Below, one piece after another: positions 13,283-19,707 of a DNA stretch of 19,707 nucleotides. The stretch spans positions 1 through 19,707 of the forward strand of contig CAZUZD010000093.1 in assembly GCA_964624465.1 (NCBI GenBank), in the 5' to 3' direction. Position numbers and translations under genes: made by a program. Origin of the DNA: CAZUZD01 sp964624465. GTDB lineage: Bacteria; Planctomycetota; Planctomycetia; Isosphaerales; Isosphaeraceae. The notes under the pieces were generated by a model. The model saw nothing but the letters and a program-made list of their open reading frames with translations, was not told the DNA's origin and did not search any database. Positions within the stretch are counted from its first letter, which is position 1, and each line of letters starts with the position of its first letter.

Positions 13283-14362
13283 TCAGAGGTACTCACCGTG
13301 GCCGGCGGACTGGAGGCTCTCGACGAGGGCCTTGAGGCGGTCGAGCTGGTCGCGGCGGGCGACCAGGGTGGCGCCGCCGGACTGGATGACGACGATGTCG
13401 TCGAGGCCGAGGGTCGCGATGAGGTGGCCGTCGTCGGCGATCACGATCGAGCCGGTCGTCTCGCGGGCGAGCACGGGGCCCTCGACGGTGTTGCCGTGGG
13501 CGTCCCTGGGGAGGAGCTCGGCCAGGCTCCGCCAGTCGCCGACGTCGCTCCAGTCGTAGAGGACCTCCAGCACGCGGACGTTCGGGTACGGCTCCATGAC
13601 CGCCTTGTCGATCGGCACCTTCTCCATCTGCGGGAACTCGCGGGCGAGCACCTCATCGGCTTCCGGCGTGCCGAAGGCGGCGGCGACCCGGCCGATGGCG
13701 GCGGCCAGCCCGGGGCGGTACTGCGCCAGGGCGTCGAGCACGGCGCGGGCCCGCCAGACGAAGATCCCCGAGTTCCAGACGAAGTTGCCGGCCTGGAGGA
13801 ACTGCTCGGCCGTGGCCCGGTCCGGCTTCTCGCGGAACTGGGCGACCTTGTGGACCGAGACCCCCTCGCGCTTCCCTTGCGACTCCCCCTGCTCGATGTA
13901 GCCGTAGCCGATCTCGGGGCGGGTCGGGGTGATGCCGAAGGTGACGAAGGTGGTCGGGTCCTCGTCGATGACCGAGACGGCCGCGCGCACCGACTGGAGG
14001 AAGGTGGCCACCGGCCGGATCACGTGGTCGGCCGACATCACGATCATGGTCCCCTCGGGGTCGCGGGCCGCGACGATCGAGGCGGCCAGGCCGACGCAGG
14101 GGGCGGTGTCGCGCGGGCAGGGCTCGGCGACGACGTTCTCGGCCGGGATCTCCGGGAGCTGCGCCCGGATCGCCTCGGCCTGGTCGCCGCCGGTGATGAT
14201 GAGCGTGCGCTCGGGGGGCACCAGGTCGCGGATGCGAGACACGGTGTCCTGGATCATGGTGGCGTCGCCGAAGAGGCGGAGCAGCTGCTTGGGCCGGTTG
14301 CGGCGGCTCTTGGGCCAGAACCGGGTCCCGCTGCCCCCGGCCATCACCACGGCGTAAAGCAT
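13283..14362 (-). CDS. manC: Mannose-1-phosphate guanylyltransferase
   Basis: 359 residues from ATG 14362 (MLYAVVMAGGSGTRFWPKSR). The frame extends upstream to 14473, but only the shorter start puts the nucleotide-binding signature at the N-terminus as in the family. Motifs: MAGGSGTRFWP (7-17) with NRPKQLL, LIITGGDQAEAIRAQL, the SADHVI metal/nucleotide motif, EIGYGYIE, FREKPD, FVWNSGIFVWRA, PIDKAVMEPY, and YDWSDVGDWRSL. The enzyme joins GTP and mannose-1-phosphate to make GDP-mannose in the cytoplasm. Length fits the single-domain form without the fused phosphomannose isomerase cupin. It follows the UDP-sugar pyrophosphorylase gene on the same strand (161 bp gap), so the two may be a sugar-nucleotide supply pair for polysaccharide or glycoprotein synthesis. 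Confidence 0.93.
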   Translation of the reverse strand: MLYAVVMAGGSGTRFWPKSRRNRPKQLLRLFGDATMIQDTVSRIRDLVPPERTLIITGGDQAEAIRAQLPEIPAENVVAEPCPRDTAPCVGLAASIVAARDPEGTMIVMSADHVIRPVATFLQSVRAAVSVIDEDPTTFVTFGITPTRPEIGYGYIEQGESQGKREGVSVHKVAQFREKPDRATAEQFLQAGNFVWNSGIFVWRARAVLDALAQYRPGLAAAIGRVAAAFGTPEADEVLAREFPQMEKVPIDKAVMEPYPNVRVLEVLYDWSDVGDWRSLAELLPRDAHGNTVEGPVLARETTGSIVIADDGHLIATLGLDDIVVIQSGGATLVARRDQLDRLKALVESLQSAGHGEYL

Positions 14363-14414
14363 GATCGAATCCGTCCGTTCCGTTGCGGGTCCGTCAGGTG
14401 TCCGTCGTCTCCGC

Positions 14415-14461
14415 CCGGGGGCAAACTCCCCGGCGCGGGGCCGCGGGGGAGGAATCCCCCG
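14415..14461. repeat. Two adjacent small hairpins in the pyrophosphorylase-guanylyltransferase gap
   Basis: CCGGGG (14415-14420) pairs with CCCCGG (14428-14433). CGGGGGA (14444-14450) pairs with TCCCCCG (14455-14461) around a GGAA loop. Both lie within the 161 bp gap between the two sugar-nucleotide genes. They may attenuate or stabilise transcript ends; in DNA this GC-rich, short stems are expected to some degree by chance. Confidence 0.35.
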
Positions 14462-14523
14462 GGGGTCCCGCATGGTCGTCGCGCGCCTCGGGCGCTGTCA
14501 AGGGAACGGGCCCGGGGGGCGGG

Positions 14524-15963
14524 TCAGCGGGCCGCCGGCGGGCCCAGGTAGAGCGGGCCGTCGACGACGGTGCCGGCCGGCAGCTTCGAGCGCAGCTCGC
14601 CGGCGTCGAGGGCGTAGAGGGGGCTGATCTCGATGCCGAAGGGGACCGTGCCGTCGTCGCGGCGGGCGACGGTGGCGCCGGCCTGCTCGAGCCAGCCGGC
14701 GAACAGGTCGCTCATCCGCGCCCGCACGGACCCGGGCGAATCCGGCCCGGTGGCGTTCTTGAGCGGCTCGAACTCGACGGCCCGGTCGCACTCGACCACC
14801 GCGTACCGCTCGGCCAGCGGCAGGGCGTCGAAGATGAAGGTCTCGAACTTCACCGCGTTGGGCGCCTTCGGTTCGACCAGGGTGCCGGCCGCGTCCACGA
14901 ACGGCACCTTCTTGAGCGCCCGGTGGAACGGCAGGCTGGCCGAGCCGACGATCCGCTCGATGAAGGCGCGCTCGAAGAGGTGGATCGCGATGCTGCCGGC
15001 CCAGAGCGACAGGCCGCCGTCGGGCTCGCGCAGCTCGGCCAGGGCCGGCGGCAGGTCGGAGTACTCGATGACCGTGGGCCGGCCCTCGACCTCGACGACC
15101 ACGCCCACCCGCTCGTCGGGCTGCACCTTCTCGACGATCTTGAACGAGACGTCGGCCCCGGCGGCGCGGTGCAGGCCCAGGAACGCCGGGTCGGCGATCT
15201 GCACCATCGGGTTGTCGACCTGGAAGTAGAACAGGGTGCGCACGCCCCGCTCGGCCATCTCCGCCAGGCAGCTCGGGGCGCCGTCGGGCCCGGGCGCCGC
15301 CAGCGCGGCCAGGGTGCCGCCGTGGCCGTCGGGGCTGAGCGCGACGTGGTCCTCGGCCGCCAGCAGGACCTGGCCGGTGGCCTGGTCGACGGCGGGCATC
15401 TGGCCCTGGACGAACATGCGGACGTGGGCGAGCCCGAAGTGGTCGTGCTCGGCGAAGAACCGGACCGTGGCGGCGTGGTTCTCGGGGCTGGTCATGACGT
15501 ACAGGGGGATCGGCTTGCCGTGGCGGCGGCCCAGGGCCCGCACCTTCTCGGCGTGGATCTGGAACAGGCTGGCGCCCGAGACGGCGCCGATGGGATACGT
15601 CCCCTTGGGCCCGTCGAACCCGAGCCGGGTCCCCTGCCCGCCCGCGACGATGACCACGGCCACCTCGCCGGCGGCCAGGGCCTCGGCGCCCCGCTCGGCG
15701 GCGTGGCGGCGGGCGACCCGCTCGCCGTCGGTCCGGGGCAGCCGGTCGACGGCCACCGGGGCGATCAGGCCGGGATCGGGGGCGGTGGCGGCCGTCTCGA
15801 AGACGAGCTCGCGCACGAGCCGGTCGAGCCGCTCGAAGTCGATCGCCGCCAGCTCGGTGGCCAGCCGCGAGCGGCCGGCCGCGTCGAGGCGGTCCCAGCA
15901 GCGGAGCAAGTGCGCCTGGCCATGACGCTCCAGCCGGGCGACCAGTTCCGGGTCGGGTGGCAT
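14524..15963 (-). CDS. UAP1/UDPGP-type UTP:sugar-1-phosphate uridylyltransferase
   Basis: 479 residues from ATG 15963; GGAG lies 12 nt upstream, while an in-frame TTG at 15975 would sit directly against it. Residues 1-100 form the helical N-terminal part typical of eukaryote-type UDP-N-acetylhexosamine pyrophosphorylase. The signature VIVAGGQGTRLGFDGPKGTY (104-123) is followed by SLFQIHAEKVRAL, PLYVMTSPENHAAT, MFVQGQMPAVD, SPDGHGGTLAAL, FYFQVDNPMVQIADPAFLG, a NAVKFETFIFDALP block and an AVVECDRAVEFEPLKNATG block. The order matches UAP1, which makes UDP-GlcNAc or UDP-GalNAc, rather than bacterial GlmU or GalU. Specificity (GlcNAc, GalNAc or plain glucose) cannot be fixed by eye. The neighbouring manC supports a role in envelope-sugar supply. 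Confidence 0.88.
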   Translation of the reverse strand: MPPDPELVARLERHGQAHLLRCWDRLDAAGRSRLATELAAIDFERLDRLVRELVFETAATAPDPGLIAPVAVDRLPRTDGERVARRHAAERGAEALAAGEVAVVIVAGGQGTRLGFDGPKGTYPIGAVSGASLFQIHAEKVRALGRRHGKPIPLYVMTSPENHAATVRFFAEHDHFGLAHVRMFVQGQMPAVDQATGQVLLAAEDHVALSPDGHGGTLAALAAPGPDGAPSCLAEMAERGVRTLFYFQVDNPMVQIADPAFLGLHRAAGADVSFKIVEKVQPDERVGVVVEVEGRPTVIEYSDLPPALAELREPDGGLSLWAGSIAIHLFERAFIERIVGSASLPFHRALKKVPFVDAAGTLVEPKAPNAVKFETFIFDALPLAERYAVVECDRAVEFEPLKNATGPDSPGSVRARMSDLFAGWLEQAGATVARRDDGTVPFGIEISPLYALDAGELRSKLPAGTVVDGPLYLGPPAAR

Positions 15964-16053
15964 GTGGGGTGGCAACTCCGAGGAGGACAGTTCCGGGAAC
16001 GCCTGCGACGAACCGGCGGCGCAAGCCGTGTGGTCCAGGCGACTTTCGGGCCG

Positions 16054-16890
16054 TCAGAACCCGATCGCCAGCCCATCGTAGGCCAGCGCCACGCCGGGGG
16101 GCAAGGTCGCCTCGACGGCGTCGTGGTCGTAGTCGTGCGAGAGGTGCGTCAGCCAGGTGCGGCGGGGCTTGAGCTGCGCCACGACCTCCAGGGCCTGCGC
16201 CAGGCTGAAGTGGGTCGGGTGCGGCTGGAACCGCAGGGCGTCGAGGATCAGGACGTCGAGGTTCTGGAGCTGCGCCAGGCTCTGGTCGGGGATCTTCGAG
16301 ACGTCGGTGCAGTAGGCGAGGTCGCCAATCCGGTAGCCCAGCACCCGGAACCGGCCGTGGTGCAGGCGCATGGGGATCAGGGTCTCGCCGCGGACCTCGA
16401 AGGGGGCGTCGACCTCGATCCGCTGGAAGTCGAGCTGGGGCACGCCGCCGGAGGGCATCCGCTTCGCCTGGTCGTTGAAGGCGTACGGGAACGACTGGCG
16501 GATGGCCAGCTCGACCTCCTCCTCGCAGTACACCGGCACCGGGCCGCCGATGGAGCGGGGGAACAGGCGGGCGTCGTCGAGGCCGAAGAGGTGGTCGGCG
16601 TGGGCGTGAGTGTAGACGATCGCGTGCACCTGCCGCACCCGCTCGCGGAGCAGCTGCAGGCGCATCTCGGGCGAGGTGTCGATGATGACGTTGCCGCCGG
16701 GCGTCTCCAGCAGGACGCTGGGCCGGGTGCGCTGGTTCCGGGGCGTGCCCGAGGTGCAGACGGCGCAGTCGCACCCGAAGGCGGGCACGCCGGTCGAGGT
16801 CCCGGTGCCCAGGAAGATCAGGCGCCTGGGGCCGTGGCCAGGGTCGGGACGCCCCCCCACCGCTCCGCCCTGCTCCGCCGACTCCGACAC
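16054..16890 (-). CDS. PhnP-like metallo-beta-lactamase-fold phosphodiesterase
   Basis: 278 residues from a GTG at 16890; the first ~20 residues are a disordered lead. LIFLGTGTSTGVPAFGCDCA (24-43) with C40, C42 and C45 resembles the cysteine cluster that holds the structural zinc in PhnP. VIIDTSPEMRLQLL, then the metal motif YTHAHADHLFGLDD (93-106, H95/H97/D99/H100) are the metallo-beta-lactamase hallmarks. LAYCTDVSKIPD, VLILDALRFQPHPTHFSL and LTHLSHDYDHD supply the remaining ligands. PhnP cleaves 5-phosphoribosyl 1,2-cyclic phosphate in phosphonate use; without a phn operon here, a general cyclic-nucleotide or phosphodiester hydrolase is equally likely. It lies 90 bp upstream of the pyrophosphorylase gene on the same strand and is divergent from the GT-C-like gene. 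Confidence 0.88.
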   Translation of the reverse strand: MSESAEQGGAVGGRPDPGHGPRRLIFLGTGTSTGVPAFGCDCAVCTSGTPRNQRTRPSVLLETPGGNVIIDTSPEMRLQLLRERVRQVHAIVYTHAHADHLFGLDDARLFPRSIGGPVPVYCEEEVELAIRQSFPYAFNDQAKRMPSGGVPQLDFQRIEVDAPFEVRGETLIPMRLHHGRFRVLGYRIGDLAYCTDVSKIPDQSLAQLQNLDVLILDALRFQPHPTHFSLAQALEVVAQLKPRRTWLTHLSHDYDHDAVEATLPPGVALAYDGLAIGF

Positions 16891-17020
16891 GATTGGCAGA
16901 TCCCCCGGGTGCGATCCTCCCCGGCGCGGCTGGCCGGGCTGACCCCGAGGATTCTAAGCGACGCCGCCGCCCCCGGCGACCCAGACGCCCCACCGATCCG
17001 CGCCCGCCGATGGACTGGCC

Positions 17021-17050
17021 TTGCCAGCGGCCCGCCGTCGGGGTCAGAAT
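17021..17050 (+). promoter_or_regulatory. Possible sigma-70-type promoter for the GT-C-like gene
   Basis: TTGCCA (17021-17026) and CAGAAT (17045-17050) are 18 bp apart, with 5/6 and 4/6 matches to the consensus. They lie in the 272 bp divergent gap. Transcription would begin near 17057, upstream of both candidate starts (17082 and 17163). Confidence 0.4.
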
Positions 17051-17162
17051 CCGACCCACTCGCCTCGATCGACCCGCAGGGATGCCCAACCGCGATGCGA
17101 CCCCACCGCCACCGCCCCAGCGGCGGCCCCGCGCCCCGGCGGCTGCCGGCAGGCGGCCGGCC

Positions 17163-18866
17163 ATGACCAGCCTGCCCGCCGGCTGGGCCGAGCCCCGCCC
17201 CCAGGCCGCCGCGGCCGCGACCCCGGCGCCCGCCGCGGCCCCCGCGGACGCCCTCGCCGGCCGCGTCCTGGCCTCGGGGGCGCTGACCGCGGCCCTCGTC
17301 GCCCTCGCCCTCGGGCAGTGGGCCGCCTGGGTGCCCCACTACCTGACCTGGCCCTGGTGGTCGGACCACGACGTCTTCGCCACCCTGGCCCACGGCTGGG
17401 ACCTCGGCCTGCGCCCGTACCGCGACCTGGCGGCAAACAACTTCCCGGGCACCATTTACATCGCCTGGGCGCTCGGCAAGGGGGCCGGCTGGGGGGCGCC
17501 CTGGGCCCTGGCGGCCCTGGATGCCGGCCTGCTGATCGTGCTGGGGGCCACCCTCTGCGCCTGGAGCCGGCGGCGGTTCGGCACGGCGCTGCCGGGGGCG
17601 ATCGCGGCGGCGGCGTTCCTGAGCCAGTATCTCGGCCTGGACTACACCCAGACGGCCCAGCGCGACTGGCACGGGCCCCTGTTCACGGTCCTGGCGCTGC
17701 TCGTCGCCGAGTCGGGCCGGGGCCGGTCGGCCTGGATCGCCGCCGGCCTGCTGGCCGCCGCCGGGGCCTCGATCCGGCCGCAGACCGTCCTGCTCTGGCC
17801 GGCGCTGGCAAGCGCCCTCTGGACCGAAAACCAATCTCCGGAGTCGTTTGCGCCCCGGCGGGCCCTGGCCTCGTCGCTGGCCGCCCTGGCCGTCGGGCTG
17901 GCGCTGGCGCTGGCCCCGCTGGCGGCGGCCGGGCTGGTGGGCGACTTCCTGACGAGCGTGCGGACGGCGGCCGTGGGCGGCTCGTACAACCGGCTCACGC
18001 CGGCGTCGTTCCTGGTCGAGCTGGCCCGGCAGGCGAACGTGCGCGACCTGGCGGTGGCCGCCGCGCTGGCCTTGATGCTCGGGCGCGGCGATGGCCCGGC
18101 CCGCCGCTCGGCCCGCACCTGGCTGGTGGCGCTGGCCGGGGTCTGGCTCTACCGGCCGCTGAGCCCCTGCCCGCACGCGTACCTGGACCAGCCCCGCTGG
18201 CTGGTCGGGGCGGTCGCCCTCGGGGTGCTGGCCGCGCTGGCGCTGGCCGACCGGGCGGCGGCGGCCGGACCCCGGCTCGCGATGGTGCTGGCGCTGGTCG
18301 CCGTCGGGGTGCAGGTCCGGCCGGCGCTGGTCGTGCCCTCGCAGGTGCTGCCGGCGCTGCGTGGCCTGGCGGCGGGGACCTGGTCCGAGCCCGAGGCGTG
18401 TCCGCCGGGCTACCGCTCCAACCCCGGCGTGTACCTGGCCGCCCGCTACGCCTGGGACGACTACCGGGGCGTCCTGACCCACCTGCGGGCACACACCGCG
18501 CCGGATACGGCGGTCGCGAACCTGCTGGGAGCGGCCCCGGCGCTGACCGGCCCGACCGGCCGCCGCTCGGCGCTGCCGGCCGAGTCGCTGGCCTGGCTGC
18601 TGGTCCGGCCCGAGGCGACCGCGCAGTTCGTGGCCGCCCTGGCCGCCGCCGGCCCCGACACCGTGGTCGTCTGGGCCCCCGGTGAGCTGGACCGCCCGGA
18701 CGGCCCGCCGGACGTGCACGCGGCCCTGCAGGCGCTGGCGCCGATCGTCCGCCGCAACTTCCGGCCCGAGGCCACCTTCGGCGCCCTGGAGGTCTGGCGG
18801 CATCGGGACGCCGCCGCTGCCGACCGACCGGGGCCAGCCGGGGGCGCCGGAGCGGCGCGGGACTGA
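17163..18866 (+). CDS. Multi-pass membrane protein, GT-C glycosyltransferase-like
   Basis: 567 residues from ATG 17163, with GCAGG 9 nt upstream. An in-frame ATG at 17082 would add 27 Pro/Arg-rich residues and has its G-rich stretch too close. A first TM near 35-55 is followed by a periplasmic-loop-like WWSDHDVFATLAHGWDLGLR then PYRDLAANNFPGTIYI (about 65-100). Acidic residues in this first loop and the P-Y-R-D ... P-G pattern are typical of GT-C enzymes (ArnT/PMT_2-like). Further hydrophobic segments cluster at about 117-134, 142-156, 172-183, 189-203, 235-265 and beyond, roughly ten in all. The C-terminal ~150 residues form a soluble, probably periplasmic domain (YAWDDYRGVLTHLRAHT ... DTVVVWAPGELD). 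Such enzymes use polyprenyl-phosphate sugars to glycosylate lipids or proteins. Specificity is unknown; the nearby sugar-nucleotide genes are consistent. Confidence 0.78.
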   Translation: MTSLPAGWAEPRPQAAAAATPAPAAAPADALAGRVLASGALTAALVALALGQWAAWVPHYLTWPWWSDHDVFATLAHGWDLGLRPYRDLAANNFPGTIYIAWALGKGAGWGAPWALAALDAGLLIVLGATLCAWSRRRFGTALPGAIAAAAFLSQYLGLDYTQTAQRDWHGPLFTVLALLVAESGRGRSAWIAAGLLAAAGASIRPQTVLLWPALASALWTENQSPESFAPRRALASSLAALAVGLALALAPLAAAGLVGDFLTSVRTAAVGGSYNRLTPASFLVELARQANVRDLAVAAALALMLGRGDGPARRSARTWLVALAGVWLYRPLSPCPHAYLDQPRWLVGAVALGVLAALALADRAAAAGPRLAMVLALVAVGVQVRPALVVPSQVLPALRGLAAGTWSEPEACPPGYRSNPGVYLAARYAWDDYRGVLTHLRAHTAPDTAVANLLGAAPALTGPTGRRSALPAESLAWLLVRPEATAQFVAALAAAGPDTVVVWAPGELDRPDGPPDVHAALQALAPIVRRNFRPEATFGALEVWRHRDAAAADRPGPAGGAGAARD

Positions 18867-18984
18867 CGGATCGGCCGCCCGGCCCGGCGGTGGCGATCCG
18901 GAGCGATCGGGTTGTCCTTATTGGCACGACGGGACTGCCCCCGCAGCCGCTCGGGGGGCGAGCGCCGGCGCCTGCCGGCCCGCC

Positions 18985-19011
18985 TTGACCGACCGGCAGC
19001 TTCGCTATAAA
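18985..19011 (+). promoter_or_regulatory. Likely secA promoter
   Basis: TTGACC (18985-18990) and TATAAA (19006-19011) are 15 bp apart, shorter than the ideal 17 but with strong hexamers (5/6 each) in otherwise GC-rich DNA. The predicted start near 19018 gives a leader of about 54 nt to the ATG at 19072. It lies in the 205 bp gap after the membrane-protein gene. Confidence 0.55.
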
Positions 19012-19071
19012 GTGCAAGCTTTCCGCAGTTTAGGATGTTGACGGCCCGATCCAGGGGCGCGAAGGATGGCC

Positions 19072-19707
<636 letters not shown>

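Noticed and set aside
14473..14501. TTGACA on the minus strand (14501-14496) as a -35 for manC
   Set aside because: The sequence 17 bp downstream is CGACCA, not a -10-like element.
14383..17166. A 927-codon open frame on the plus strand opposite manC, the pyrophosphorylase and the PhnP-like gene
   Set aside because: It is antisense to three well-recognised genes, is rich in Gly/Arg/Val/Asp with no domain, and is expected as a mirror frame in DNA with G/C at nearly all third positions.
16818..18803. A 661-codon open frame on the minus strand opposite the membrane protein
   Set aside because: Low-complexity Gly/Arg/Gln composition, no motifs, and it lies antisense to a protein with clear TM segments.

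Overview
The window is about 19.7 kb of very GC-rich DNA, with G or C at almost every third codon position. It looks like a chromosome segment from a planctomycete, most likely an Isosphaeraceae-type lineage. The reasons are a secreted DUF1080 (3-keto-disaccharide hydrolase) protein, a secreted squalene-cyclase-like toroid protein coupled to a single-pass membrane protein, an FHA protein, a eukaryote-type UDP-sugar pyrophosphorylase, and the base composition. The lineage is inferred from gene content only. No rRNA, tRNA, CRISPR array, transposase or phage gene was found.

Layout. 1-4701, all minus strand: an FHA-domain protein cut by the window edge, a one-TM protein with a Gly-rich linker, an alpha/alpha-toroid plus HEAT protein whose stop overlaps the next start by 4 bp, a secreted DUF1080 protein, and a small ACT-like protein. 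4834-4916 is a long inverted repeat. 4965-7690: a SnoaL/DUF4440-like secreted protein (minus), then a secreted propeller-like protein and a ThiO-type glycine oxidase (plus). 7711-7840 is a second inverted repeat of the same family, lying between convergent thiO and a DtxR/MntR regulator. 7862-10422, minus: the regulator, an RlmI-type rRNA methyltransferase and a small helical protein. 10557-12957: clpS (plus), an unusual inserted cassette, then an SDR-type epimerase and ruvX (minus, overlapping by 4 bp). 12958-13282 has no gene but holds extreme G and C homopolymer runs and a strong hairpin. 13283-16890, minus: mannose-1-phosphate guanylyltransferase, UAP1-type pyrophosphorylase and a PhnP-like metallo-beta-lactamase-fold hydrolase. 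17163-18866, plus: a GT-C-like membrane protein. From 19072: secA, cut by the window edge.

The most notable locus is 10910-11637. Between clpS and the epimerase gene sits a 127-codon gene with a four-cysteine zinc ribbon and a C-terminal half that resembles the L7/L12-CTD/ClpS fold. Its codon use is clearly foreign (about 31 of 127 codons end in A/T by hand count, against about 4 of 126 in clpS). Related perfect hairpins bracket it. On both sides lie copies of the same junction (clpS 3' end, intergenic DNA, epimerase 3' end): the 31 bp clpS tail is identical in both copies, while the rest has diverged. This is the footprint of a cassette that entered a duplicated or recombined clpS-epimerase junction.

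Working together: the two pyrophosphorylases supply activated sugars (GDP-mannose and a UDP-amino sugar) for envelope or exopolysaccharide assembly, and the GT-C-like membrane protein could act in the same area. The toroid and membrane protein pair probably forms one envelope-associated unit. The remaining genes are mostly housekeeping (clpS, ruvX, secA, rRNA methyltransferase, metal-dependent regulator).
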